A DNA stretch of 17,559 nt, taken from positions 1 through 17,559 of the forward strand of contig CABSBA010000011.1 in the NCBI GenBank assembly GCA_902475825.1. The letters run 5' to 3'. A program made the translations under genes and the position numbers. Of this stretch, positions 1-6,917 are shown one piece after another. The notes below the pieces were generated by a model that saw nothing but the letters and a program-made list of their open reading frames with translations, had not been told where the DNA came from and searched no databases. Source of the DNA: an uncultured Collinsella sp. Its GTDB lineage: Bacteria > Actinomycetota > Coriobacteriia > Coriobacteriales > Coriobacteriaceae. Positions within the stretch are counted from its first letter, which is position 1. Each line of letters begins with the position of its first letter.

Positions 1-1089
1 TACATCTCCGAGAAGAAGATGCGCGAGCTCAAGCTGTCGAAGGGCGAGACCGCGGGTAACGGTGACTGCTATACCTGCATGGGCTGTCGCAGCTTCTTGA
101 CGCCCGACCGCTCGGGCAACGGCTTTAACAACGTTGCCAACGCGCTGAACTACGACCCGAGCAAGCCCAAGTACTATGGTCGCTTTAACCAAGGCGTCGT
201 GACCATCAACCTGCCTGATGTTGCGCTGAGCTCGCACCAGGATATGGACAAGTTCTGGAAGATTTTCGATGAGCGCCTTGAGCTGTGCCATCGTGCCCTG
301 CTGTGCCGTCATGAGCGCCTGATGGGTACGCTTTCTGATGCCGCGCCGATTCTTTGGCAATACGGTGCCCTGGCGCGTCTGAAGAAGGGCGAGACGATCG
401 ACAAGCTGCTCGTGGGCGGCTACTCCACCATCAGCCTGGGGTATGCCGGTCTGTATGAGTGCGTCAAGTACATGACGGGCCACAGCCACACCGAGAAGGA
501 GGGCACGCCCTTTGCCATGGCCGTCATGCAGCGCATGAACGACAAGTGCGCCGAGTGGAAGGCCGAAAGCGATATTGACTTCTCGCTGTACGGTACCCCG
601 CTTGAGTCGACGACCTACAAGTTTGCCAAGTGCCTGCAGCGTCGTTTTGGCATCATCCCGGGCGTGACGGACAAGGGCTACATCACCAACAGCTACCACG
701 TCCACGTGTCCGAGGAGATCGACGCATTCGACAAGCTTAAGTTTGAGGGCATGTTCCAGCAGCTTTCGCCGGGCGGTGCTATCTCCTACGTTGAGGTTCC
801 CAACATGCAGGACAACCTCAAGGCTGTCATTCGCGTGATGCAGTACATCTACGACAACATCATGTACGCCGAGCTCAACACCAAGAGCGACTACTGCCAG
901 GTGTGCGGCTACGACGGCGAGATCAAGATCGTCGAGCGCGACGGCAAGCTCATCTGGCGCTGCCCGAACTGCGGCAACACGGATCAGGACAAGATGAACG
1001 TCGCCCGCCGCACCTGCGGCTACATCGGCACCCAGTTCTGGAACCAGGGTCGAACCGAGGAGATCCGCGACCGCGTGCTGCATCTCTAA
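1..1089 (+). CDS. nrdD: Anaerobic (class III) ribonucleoside-triphosphate reductase, C-terminal part
   Basis: This is the oxygen-sensitive glycyl-radical enzyme that reduces ribonucleoside triphosphates to deoxyribonucleotides. The frame is open from base 1, so the 5' end lies outside the window; 362 residues are visible. The fragment carries a Cys-rich stretch near its start (CYTCMGCRSFL), a C-terminal zinc ribbon of two CxxC pairs (CQVC at 899-910 and CPNC at 961-972), and the glycyl-radical motif RRTCGYIG close to the end. By family homology the radical glycine is the GGC codon at 1018-1020. The activase nrdG lies downstream on the same strand, but 425 bases away rather than directly coupled. 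The family assignment is very secure; only the missing N-terminus, with the ATP-cone and most of the barrel, cannot be assessed. Confidence 0.97.
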   Translation, partial: YISEKKMRELKLSKGETAGNGDCYTCMGCRSFLTPDRSGNGFNNVANALNYDPSKPKYYGRFNQGVVTINLPDVALSSHQDMDKFWKIFDERLELCHRALLCRHERLMGTLSDAAPILWQYGALARLKKGETIDKLLVGGYSTISLGYAGLYECVKYMTGHSHTEKEGTPFAMAVMQRMNDKCAEWKAESDIDFSLYGTPLESTTYKFAKCLQRRFGIIPGVTDKGYITNSYHVHVSEEIDAFDKLKFEGMFQQLSPGGAISYVEVPNMQDNLKAVIRVMQYIYDNIMYAELNTKSDYCQVCGYDGEIKIVERDGKLIWRCPNCGNTDQDKMNVARRTCGYIGTQFWNQGRTEEIRDRVLHL

Positions 1090-1100
1090 TAACCATCCCA

Positions 1101-1237
1101 GGCTGCCCCGTAGCGAGGCCCCGGACCTTTACTCGCTATTTCGGACAGTCCTGGCTCACGACGGAGGCGCCACTGGCGCCTCCTGTTCGTGCGGAACTCA
1201 TATCGAGCAAAGGTCCGGGGCCTCGCTACGGGCAGCC
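1101..1237. repeat. Long nested inverted repeat downstream of nrdD
   Basis: The outer arms are 1101-1135 and 1204-1237. They are complementary over about 34 bases, with one extra C in the left arm and one mismatch. An inner perfect palindrome (ggaggcgcca, one base, tggcgcctcc) lies at 1163-1183. The segments between outer and inner stems are of unequal length (27 and 20 bases) and mostly not complementary. It begins 11 bases after the nrdD stop. It can act as a transcript 3'-end structure or attenuator between nrdD and nrdG, although no T-run follows. Its size also fits a dispersed intergenic repeat element, which cannot be tested from one window. Confidence 0.85.
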
Positions 1238-1411
1238 AAGTTGATGTAGCTGAGATGCGGCATGCGGTCTGCTCACTCCTCGAAGTTCTTAGCGGAAATG
1301 AGTTGAGCTGCAATGACGATCTGCTTGCAATGGCGGTTGAGCTGCAGCTGAGTATTTATTGGACCTCGAACCCTATGCTCGATGTTCGCTTCGTTCATTG
1401 AGTTACCCTTT
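1238..1411. other. Intergenic stretch between two inverted repeats, no gene called
   Basis: Short open frames exist on both strands. One on the plus strand could start at ATG 1255 and end at 1401 (48 residues). One on the minus strand encodes about 41 residues, starting near 1400 and ending QLISAKNFEE. None has a convincing ribosome binding site or a recognisable family, and the three readings compete with each other. I see no promoter or RNA gene here. Confidence 0.4.
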
Positions 1412-1415
1412 GCAT

Positions 1416-1499
1416 GAGGCCGGGACATATCGTCCCGCCCGCAGTTTCGCAGGCCGCAGGCCGAGAATGTTTGAGGACGGGATGATATGTCCCGGCCTC
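1416..1499. repeat. Inverted repeat directly upstream of nrdG
   Basis: The arms at 1416-1440 and 1475-1499 match at 23 of 25 positions, with one G-T wobble and one mismatch, around a 34-base loop. Each arm is also nearly self-complementary (cgggac-atatc-gtcccg on the left), so the DNA could form small cruciforms. The right arm ends in ctcc, which is part of a perfect palindrome (ctcccgggag, 1497-1506) covering the nrdG ribosome binding site. Folding could therefore affect nrdG translation; that part is inference. Confidence 0.8.
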
Positions 1500-1514
1500 C
1501 CGGGAGAGTTACCT

Positions 1515-2096
1515 ATGAACTACGCGAACATAAAGTATTTCGACATTGCTGATGGAGAAGGCGTTCGTACTTCTCTGTTTGTGAGCGGGTGCCGTCGTGG
1601 GTGCAAGAATTGCTTTAACTCTGTCGCGTGGGACTTTGCTGCGGGCGAGCCGTTCGATCGCGCCGTCGAGGATAAGATTATCGAGAGTCTCGACCATCCC
1701 TTTATCGATGGCCTGACGATTCTGGGTGGCGAGCCCATGGAGCCCGAGAATCAGGCGGGGCTTGTTGACTTTATCGAACGCGTGCGTGCGGCCTATCCTG
1801 CGGGGTCGGGCAAGACCATTTGGTGCTTTACCGGTGACGTGCTCGAGGAGCTTATGCCGGGTGGCCGTCATCATACCGAGGTGACGGACCGTATCCTGGC
1901 CTGCCTCGACATGTTGGTGGACGGCCCGTTCGTTCAGGATCTGTACGATATCTCGTTGCGCTTTAGGGGCTCGAGCAATCAGCGCGTGATTGATATGAAC
2001 GCCACGCGTGCCCGTGCCGAGCGCGAGAACGTTGCGCTTTGCGACGCCGTGGAGCTTTGGCGGGACGATCCGGTCTATTCGACCCATACTATGTAG
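1515..2096 (+). CDS. nrdG: Anaerobic ribonucleotide reductase activating protein (radical SAM)
   Basis: NrdG uses S-adenosylmethionine and a [4Fe-4S] cluster to install the glycyl radical on NrdD. The 193-residue product starts MNYANIKYFDIADGEGVRTS and carries the radical-SAM motif CxxxCxxC as CRRGCKNC about 30 residues in, followed by FNSVAWDF. A GGEPME motif, as expected for SAM binding, follows further on. The ATG at 1515 is preceded by gggag at 1502-1506; the frame is open upstream to 1359, but that part lies in the inverted repeat and lacks family similarity. NrdD is its substrate and lies immediately upstream. The length is slightly above the roughly 150-180 residues common for the family. 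Confidence 0.95.
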   Translation: MNYANIKYFDIADGEGVRTSLFVSGCRRGCKNCFNSVAWDFAAGEPFDRAVEDKIIESLDHPFIDGLTILGGEPMEPENQAGLVDFIERVRAAYPAGSGKTIWCFTGDVLEELMPGGRHHTEVTDRILACLDMLVDGPFVQDLYDISLRFRGSSNQRVIDMNATRARAERENVALCDAVELWRDDPVYSTHTM

Positions 2097-2097
2097 C

Positions 2098-2128
2098 TTG
2101 TGGCCGATGCCGGAGGGCGTGGTACCAT
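2098..2128 (+). promoter_or_regulatory. Predicted extended -10 promoter of the folE operon
   Basis: A TG-G-TACCAT extended -10 element lies at 2120-2128, with a weak TTGTGG 19 bases upstream as a possible -35. It sits just after the nrdG stop and 35 bases before folE, so the folate genes probably have their own start of transcription. The -35 spacing is longer than ideal. Confidence 0.45.
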
Positions 2129-2162
2129 AGCGCGAACGCAAAATCGGAAAAGTGAGGCCCAG

Positions 2163-2720
2163 ATGGTCGATCAGGAAAAAGTCGAGGCCGCCATTAAGCT
2201 GTTGCTTGAGGGCATAGGCGAGGACCCAACTCGTGAGGGCCTGCTGGAGACCCCGGCGCGCGTTGCCCGTATGTATGGTGAGATCGCCGGCGGTATGGAC
2301 CAGAGTGCCGAGGAGCACCTGTCCAAAACCTTTGCCGTCGCTTCGAACGATTTGGTTATCGAGCGCGACATCACGTTTTACTCGCTGTGCGAGCATCATC
2401 TGCTGCCGTTTTACGGCAAGGCTGCCATTGGCTATATCCCCAACGGCCGTGTCGCAGGGCTTTCTAAGCTTGCCCGCACGGTTGAGGTCTATGCCCGTCG
2501 TCTGCAGCTGCAGGAGCAGCTGTGTGCACAGGTTGCCGATGCCCTCATGGAGTATCTCGCTCCCCAGGGAGCGATTGTGCTCATGGAAGCTGAACATATG
2601 TGCATGACCATGCGCGGCGTGCAAAAGCCTGGCACCAAGACCGTGACGCTCGCTCGTCGCGGCGTCTTTGAGGTCGATCCGGCGCTCGAGGAGCGATTCT
2701 TTAGGATGCTGGGACGCTAA
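2163..2720 (+). CDS. folE: GTP cyclohydrolase I
   Basis: This enzyme converts GTP to 7,8-dihydroneopterin triphosphate, the first step of tetrahydrofolate synthesis. The 185-residue protein has the diagnostic motifs in order: [10 protein letters not shown] (zinc ligand C76, with H78 and H79), [16 protein letters not shown] (residues 90-105), and [13 protein letters not shown] with the second zinc cysteine C147. The start at ATG 2163 is chosen from gtgagg just upstream; the open frame back to 2100 has no family similarity. It is followed after two bases by the HD-domain gene and then folB, forming a tight pterin operon. It is a type IA enzyme by the preserved zinc ligands, with typical length and no defects. 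Confidence 0.97.
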   Translation: MVDQEKVEAAIKLLLEGIGEDPTREGLLETPARVARMYGEIAGGMDQSAEEHLSKTFAVASNDLVIERDITFYSLCEHHLLPFYGKAAIGYIPNGRVAGLSKLARTVEVYARRLQLQEQLCAQVADALMEYLAPQGAIVLMEAEHMCMTMRGVQKPGTKTVTLARRGVFEVDPALEERFFRMLGR

Positions 2721-2722
2721 CT

Positions 2723-3304
2723 ATGAGAGTCGTCAACGACTTTACATCGAATACTGACGAGGGAACGCCGCGTCGCGGTTTTATGGCTTCGGGCCTGGCG
2801 CCTTTTGGTGCCATGCCTCGCATTGATTACATCTGTGCCAACGGTCTGTTCCGGCGGCACTTGGGCAACATTGCACAGTTGGAATCGGGGCGCATCTTCT
2901 GCCGCCACGGTATTGACCACCTGCTGGATGTCGCTCGCATTATGTGGATCAAGAATCTCGAGGAACAGCTCGAATTTGACCGCGAGGTCATCTACGCTAC
3001 GGCACTTCTTCACGATATCGGCAAAGATGAACAGTATGAATCGGGTATATCCCATGATGTTGCAAGCGAACGCGTCGCTGATGCGATTCTCGGCGGTATG
3101 CCCGATGACGTAGCGTTTGAGCCGGCCGATGCCGCAGCCATTAAGACGGCCATTCTGGGCCATCGAAAGCTGCGCGTGAACAGCCAACCGCTCGAGCGCC
3201 TGCTCTATGCAGCCGACAAAGCGTCGCGCGCCTGCTTTGCATGCCCCGCGCGCAATGCTTGCAATTGGAGCGATGATAAAAAGAACCTGTCGATTCGCGT
3301 GTAG
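2723..3304 (+). CDS. HD-domain phosphohydrolase in folate operon
   Basis: This is a 193-residue HD-superfamily protein, a family of metal-dependent phosphohydrolases. Putative metal ligands are the His of RHGIDH (H62/H66), the HD pair H97-D98 in ALLHDIGK, and D165 in YAADKASR. A Cys motif (C171, C174, C180 in CFACPARNAC) follows and could bind metal or a cluster. The first 30 residues look poorly conserved, so an internal start at ATG 2813 (MPRIDYICANGL) is possible, but no ribosome binding site precedes it. Only two bases separate it from folE, so translation is likely coupled. The position between folE and folB suggests a pterin or folate role, for example removing phosphates from dihydroneopterin triphosphate; that function is inferred, not shown. 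Confidence 0.85.
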   Translation: MRVVNDFTSNTDEGTPRRGFMASGLAPFGAMPRIDYICANGLFRRHLGNIAQLESGRIFCRHGIDHLLDVARIMWIKNLEEQLEFDREVIYATALLHDIGKDEQYESGISHDVASERVADAILGGMPDDVAFEPADAAAIKTAILGHRKLRVNSQPLERLLYAADKASRACFACPARNACNWSDDKKNLSIRV

Positions 3305-3347
3305 TTAGTTTGCGCGGTCGGGGTTCTAAACGAAGGAGACGATCGCG

Positions 3348-3833
3348 ATGAGTAACAAGAAACTGCCCGAGAATGCAACCAGGACTGAAGGCGCCGAGCT
3401 CGCCCGCCGTGGAAGGGGCGAAATATCCACCGCAACGGCGGTGCCCCACGTGAGCTATGACGACCTGCGCCATGCTGACCGCATTACTATCGACGGTCTC
3501 GAGGTCTTTGCCAACCACGGTGTGTATCCCGAAGAGAACGCGCTGGGCCAGAAGTTCATCGTGTCCTTGGTGCTCTATGCCGACCTGCGTACAGCGGGGG
3601 AGCACGACAACCTGGATGCCTCGATTGATTACGGCTCGGTGTGTCACGATGTCGATGGCTATCTGCGCGAGCATACGTTTAAGCTCATCGAGGCGGCAGC
3701 CGAGGGGACAGCCCAGATGCTGCTGCGGCGTTATCCCTCGCTGCTTGGTGTGCGCATCAAGCTCGATAAGCCGTGGGCTCCTGTTGGCCTGCCCCTGGCA
3801 AGCTGTGGCGTCGAGATCGAGCGCGTGCGCTAG
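3348..3833 (+). CDS. folB: Dihydroneopterin aldolase with N-terminal extension
   Basis: FolB cleaves 7,8-dihydroneopterin to 6-hydroxymethyl-7,8-dihydropterin and glycolaldehyde. The core begins near residue 46 (ITIDGLEVFANHGVYPEEN) and keeps the expected active-site residues: E63 (equivalent to Glu22 of the S. aureus enzyme), Y95 in DYGS and K141 in LDKPWAP (equivalent to Lys100). An N-terminal extension of about 44 residues, rich in charged and small residues, precedes the core and is absent from typical roughly 120-residue FolB proteins. The start at 3348 is supported by aaggaga at 3333-3339. It is the last gene of the folE operon, 43 bases after the HD gene. folP and folK are not in this window. 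Its stop is 6 bases from the stop of the convergent protease gene. Confidence 0.93.
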   Translation: MSNKKLPENATRTEGAELARRGRGEISTATAVPHVSYDDLRHADRITIDGLEVFANHGVYPEENALGQKFIVSLVLYADLRTAGEHDNLDASIDYGSVCHDVDGYLREHTFKLIEAAAEGTAQMLLRRYPSLLGVRIKLDKPWAPVGLPLASCGVEIERVR

Positions 3834-3839
3834 TCGACG

Positions 3840-4616
3840 CTAGAGCTTGTTGAGGGGTGGCTGCTTGAGCCGCTGCGACAGAGCTCTATTGTTGGGGCAG
3901 TACGTGTCGAGCAGAGCGTGAAACCGCTGATTGTGGCTTGGCTCGAGCAAGTGGACGAGCTCGTGGGCGACAACCATGTCGAGACACTCGATGGGATAGG
4001 CGGCAAGTTCGCGTGCGATGCGAATGGCTCCGGTCTTGGGCGTGCATGAGCCCCAGCGCGTTTTCATGCTGCGCACGGAGACGCGGGCCACGGTGACGCC
4101 CATTGCGATTTCGTACGCGTGCACAATGTCGCGTAGCGCTGCGGTGACCTCGGATGCATAGAGTTGGTCGATGCGGGTCTGGAGTTCTTTGGGCGTTAGA
4201 CCGTCGAGGGCTGTGCGCTGCTTTGCCTGCGCGCGCTCACTTGGCTCGTCGGTACCCATAAAGCTTGCGAAGGTGGCCTGCTTGGGCCGCGGCGCGGGTG
4301 ATGCAAAGTTGTGATCGAGTGCGTCCTGTACCGTGATGGGCTTGCCCCAAAGTGCAATGATGGACGAGGGGCTGAGCGGCTCTCGTGCCGTCGCCTGACG
4401 TTGCCCGCGCTGGGCAAGTCGACCGATAATCCAGGTGCTGTTGCGCTTCACAAACGCTTCGATACGCTCGCGGCTGGCGCCGAGCGGTGCGCTGGCGTGG
4501 ACCTCACCGCTCGATGTGACGCGTAGGTTCAAGTTCTTGACGCGCTTTTTGGTAACGACGACGGGGATGGATGTGCCATCCGGTCGGGATACGGTAGTCG
4601 TAAATTGCTGCGTCAA
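3840..4616 (-). CDS. YgjP-type (DUF45/M48-like) metal-dependent hydrolase
   Basis: This is a predicted cytosolic zinc metallopeptidase of the YgjP/SprT-like group. It shows the conserved MKTRWGSC motif followed by the zinc site VVAHELVHLLEPSHNQRFH, with HExxH at about residues 218-222 and a further His of SHN near 228. The N-terminal half (PVVVTKKRVKNLNLRV onward) is the usual beta-rich DUF45 lead-in, and a variable insert of about 60 residues separates the halves. I chose the TTG start at 4614-4616 because gaagga lies 6 bases upstream. A longer frame reaches ATG 4649 or TTG 4679, but those starts fall inside a hairpin and lack a ribosome binding site. It lies downstream of the dipeptidase on the same strand and converges on folB. 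Substrate unknown. Confidence 0.88.
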   Translation of the reverse strand: MTQQFTTTVSRPDGTSIPVVVTKKRVKNLNLRVTSSGEVHASAPLGASRERIEAFVKRNSTWIIGRLAQRGQRQATAREPLSPSSIIALWGKPITVQDALDHNFASPAPRPKQATFASFMGTDEPSERAQAKQRTALDGLTPKELQTRIDQLYASEVTAALRDIVHAYEIAMGVTVARVSVRSMKTRWGSCTPKTGAIRIARELAAYPIECLDMVVAHELVHLLEPSHNQRFHALLDTYCPNNRALSQRLKQPPLNKL

Positions 4617-4638
4617 AAGCGGTCCTTCAGATTGGGGA

Positions 4639-4674
4639 CGGGCCGGCATGTCGACCGTCCGGTATGCCGGCCCG
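4639..4674 (-). terminator. Perfect hairpin between dipeptidase and YgjP-type genes
   Basis: Arms cgggccggcat (4639-4649) and atgccggcccg (4664-4674) are perfectly complementary over 11 bases around a 14-base loop. It begins 17 bases beyond the dipeptidase stop on the minus strand. No T-run follows, so it may be an attenuator or mRNA 3' stabiliser rather than a full intrinsic terminator. Confidence 0.6.
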
Positions 4675-4690
4675 CTCAAGGGATGTGAAA

Positions 4691-5704
4691 TTAATAACGC
4701 TCAAAGAAGGCAAGCGCGTTATCGCTGCAGAGCTTTTGCATCACGGTCTTGCCAAAATGCTTGGAGAGCATGTTCTGGAACTCGGGCATCTTGCTGGCAT
4801 CGGAGAGGAAAGCGGGCACCGTGGCACCGTCCCAGTCGCCGCCGAGCGCGATGACGTCCTCGCCGCCCAGGTCGAGCCAGTGCTCGATATGTGCCGCCAG
4901 CTGGTCGAAGGTGACGTCTGCGGCGGTCTTGTCGGTTGCGTCGTTGGAAAGGAACTCGCTGCAGTAGTTGAGGCCGACGATGCCACCCGCGTCGCGAATG
5001 GTGCGGAACTGGTCGTCGGTGAGGTTGCGCTTGACGCCGCAGACGGTGCGGGAGTTGGAGTGGCTGGCGACGAAGGGGCGCGTGGCGTGGGCGACAACCT
5101 CGTCAAAGCACTCATCGTTGAGGTGGGAGACGTCGAGTACCATGCCGGCGTGCTCCATCTGCGTAAGTGCCTCGATGCCGGCGGCGGTGAGGCCGGCGTG
5201 GGTATCGTGCCCGCTCGCGAGCGGTCCCTGCGCGTTCCAGCTGAGTGACGACATAAGCACGCCCAAGCTCTTGAGCACCTCGATCAGCGCGGGGTCCTCG
5301 GCAAAGAACGTGGCGTTTTCGATGGTGTGGATGCAAGCGACCTTGCCGTCCTTGAGCGCGGGGCGAATGTCTGCGGCGCTGCGTACGTTGACCATGCGGT
5401 CGTGGTTGAGCATTGCCTGGCCGCTCATATGCGCCATGATTTGCGCCTGGAAGCGCGCGGCGTGGGCGGTGGGAATCTCGTCGGGGACAAACGTGGCGAA
5501 GCACTGTGCCCACGGCGTGTTGCCGATCTTTGCGAGCGAGATGGCGCAGGCGTTGTCCTCGATGAGATCGAAATCTTGCGGATGCGTTTCGTCGCCGGGG
5601 AAATAACCGTCGGTGCCGGCGGTAAAGCGCAGGTCGAGATCGAGCGTGGCCCAGCCGATGCGGTCGGCGGTGTCGCAGTGTAGGTCAAATACGGGATATG
5701 CCAT
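4691..5704 (-). CDS. Membrane-dipeptidase family (M19) peptidase
   Basis: M19 enzymes are binuclear zinc dipeptidases that hydrolyse dipeptides, including those with D-residues at the C-terminal side. The 337-residue protein has DLHCDT at its N-terminus (zinc ligands H9 and D11), the bridging glutamate region CIHTIENATFF, then DVSHLND and ASHSNSR carrying the two further His ligands, and a C-terminal ALGGDWDG motif. The ATG at 5704 is chosen because ggagga lies a few bases upstream; the frame reaches back to a TTG at 5734 without support. There is no signal peptide, so it is probably cytoplasmic, despite the family name. It is divergent from the FKBP gene. Length and motifs are complete. Confidence 0.95.
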   Translation of the reverse strand: MAYPVFDLHCDTADRIGWATLDLDLRFTAGTDGYFPGDETHPQDFDLIEDNACAISLAKIGNTPWAQCFATFVPDEIPTAHAARFQAQIMAHMSGQAMLNHDRMVNVRSAADIRPALKDGKVACIHTIENATFFAEDPALIEVLKSLGVLMSSLSWNAQGPLASGHDTHAGLTAAGIEALTQMEHAGMVLDVSHLNDECFDEVVAHATRPFVASHSNSRTVCGVKRNLTDDQFRTIRDAGGIVGLNYCSEFLSNDATDKTAADVTFDQLAAHIEHWLDLGGEDVIALGGDWDGATVPAFLSDASKMPEFQNMLSKHFGKTVMQKLCSDNALAFFERY

Positions 5705-5737
5705 GGTTCCTCCGGTTGCAGCGTTTCTTTGCAAACT

Positions 5738-5766
5738 GTCATTGAATTGTATGACTAGGGTATAGT
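5738..5766 (+). promoter_or_regulatory. Possible promoter of the FKBP-UreE genes
   Basis: A good -10 element TATAGT lies at 5761-5766 with only a poor -35 about 17 bases upstream. The stretch is clearly AT-richer than its surroundings and lies between divergent starts, 59 bases before the FKBP ATG. A promoter for the minus-strand dipeptidase should share this region but I could not pick one out. Confidence 0.4.
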
Positions 5767-5824
5767 TAGCGCCATATGTTCATGGCGGCCCGCGTTGCGC
5801 GCCGCCCTTATCACGGAGGTTACC

Positions 5825-6253
5825 ATGTCCAACCAGGGCAAGAAGGTCAAGACCCATTATCGCGGCACGCTCGACGACGGCACGCAGTTCGATAGCTCCT
5901 ACGATCGCGGCGAGCCGCTGGAGTTCACCTGCGGCGCCGGTCAGATGATCAAGGGCTTCGACGCCGCTGTTGTCGACATGCAGGTGGGCGAGAAGAAGAC
6001 CGTGCACATTCCTGCTGCCGATGCCTACGGCGAGCACAATCCCGAGATGGTTCTGGCCTTCCCGGCCGAACAGGTTCCCAACATCGAGCAGATCGAGAAG
6101 GGCATGAAGCTCTTCCTGTCCACGCCGAGCGGCATGCCCGTCCCCGCCGTCGTCATCGACGTGACGCCCGAGGCTGTGACGCTCGACGCCAACCACGAGC
6201 TGGCCGGCAAGGACCTCAACTTTGATATCGAGCTCGTCGAGGTCGAGGGTTAG
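5825..6253 (+). CDS. SlyD-type FKBP peptidyl-prolyl cis-trans isomerase
   Basis: SlyD-type FKBPs speed prolyl isomerisation, act as chaperones and, in E. coli, deliver nickel to hydrogenase maturation. The 142-residue protein has the two-domain SlyD pattern: an FKBP half (THYRGTLDDGTQFDSS, then AGQMIKGFDAAVVDM) interrupted near residue 69 by the insert-in-flap chaperone segment (GEHNPEMVLAFPAEQVP), and closing with the signature NHELAGKDLNFDIELVEV. The His/Cys-rich metal-binding tail of E. coli SlyD is absent. The ATG at 5825 is supported by cggaggt at 5814-5820. The UreE-like gene begins 3 bases after its stop, so the two are almost certainly co-expressed. Confidence 0.94.
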   Translation: MSNQGKKVKTHYRGTLDDGTQFDSSYDRGEPLEFTCGAGQMIKGFDAAVVDMQVGEKKTVHIPAADAYGEHNPEMVLAFPAEQVPNIEQIEKGMKLFLSTPSGMPVPAVVIDVTPEAVTLDANHELAGKDLNFDIELVEVEG

Positions 6254-6256
6254 AGT

Positions 6257-6835
6257 ATGCCTGAACGCTTGGTTTCGACGACATGCTTGGGAAATCTCAA
6301 CGATCCGTCCTATGAGCTTTTGCTTCGCCGGGAGCTGGGCGGTGTCTTTGAGGTCGATGAGCTACTGCTCGATTGGGACCAGGCCGATGTATGTGCGTTT
6401 GTGGGCGCGACGGAGCTGGGGCGCACGGTCGATGTTCGACTGGATGCTGCCGACGGCGGTCGTCTTACCGATGGCGACGTGCTCGCCATTGACCGTTCGG
6501 GCATGGTGCCCGTAGTGATTGTCGTACGCCTGCGCAGCGCCGAGGTTTATTTGGTCGAAGTCGACCGCATGGATCCGATTGCGCTCGCGCACGCGTGCTG
6601 GGAGATCGGCAACATGCATGCGCCGCTCTTCCGGGGCGACTCGGACGAGCATACCGTGCGCATGTATACGCCGGTGCAGCCTGTTTTGGGCCGCATGCTC
6701 CGGGGCGTCGAGGGTGTTCGGCTCTCGGTGGTCACACGCGAGCTCGATGCCAGCCGACGCTTTGCATCGAGCGCGGCGGATGTCGTTGTGAGCATGGCCC
6801 CCGACTTTACCATCGTAAAAAAGACGCGCGGCTAA
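6257..6835 (+). CDS. UreE-like urease accessory protein / nickel metallochaperone
   Basis: UreE dimers carry nickel to the urease maturation complex. This 192-residue protein reads like UreE along its length: an N-terminal domain (RTVDVRLDAADGGRL), then TDGDVLAIDRSG, then a peptide-binding-like C-terminal domain with DPIALAHACWEIGNMHAPLF and VLGRMLRGVEGV. The GNxH histidine (H121) matches the interface metal ligand of Klebsiella UreE (H96). The C-terminal His-rich tail is missing, and the N-terminal 55 residues and last 40 residues are atypical. It begins 3 bases after the FKBP gene, whose end (gaggg) provides the ribosome binding site. No urease, HypA or HypB gene is in the window, so its client is unknown. 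Annotated by motif reading, not by search. Confidence 0.82.
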   Translation: MPERLVSTTCLGNLNDPSYELLLRRELGGVFEVDELLLDWDQADVCAFVGATELGRTVDVRLDAADGGRLTDGDVLAIDRSGMVPVVIVVRLRSAEVYLVEVDRMDPIALAHACWEIGNMHAPLFRGDSDEHTVRMYTPVQPVLGRMLRGVEGVRLSVVTRELDASRRFASSAADVVVSMAPDFTIVKKTRG

Positions 6836-6847
6836 GCGCGCGTATGC

Positions 6848-6890
6848 GCAAGACGGGCTTTGAGGGGCGACCAATCAAGGTCCGTCTTGC
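6848..6890. terminator. Hairpin after the UreE-like gene
   Basis: Perfect 9-base arms gcaagacgg (6848-6856) and ccgtcttgc (6882-6890) flank a 25-base loop, just beyond the UreE-like stop and before the HAD gene. No strong T-run follows (only tgttgat). The stop codon itself sits in a second small stem, cgcgcg-gctaag-cgcgcg. It may reduce read-through into the HAD gene. Confidence 0.5.
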
Positions 6891-6917
6891 TGTTGATAGG
6901 AGGCTTTGGGGAAGCGT

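Noticed and set aside
1189..1401. A 70-codon plus-strand frame between the two repeats after nrdD
   Set aside because: Its first codons lie inside the inverted repeat, there is no ribosome binding site, and competing frames exist on the other strand.
1509..2624. A 371-codon minus-strand frame opposite nrdG and folE
   Set aside because: It is antisense to two clearly recognised genes and has low-complexity, motif-free translation.
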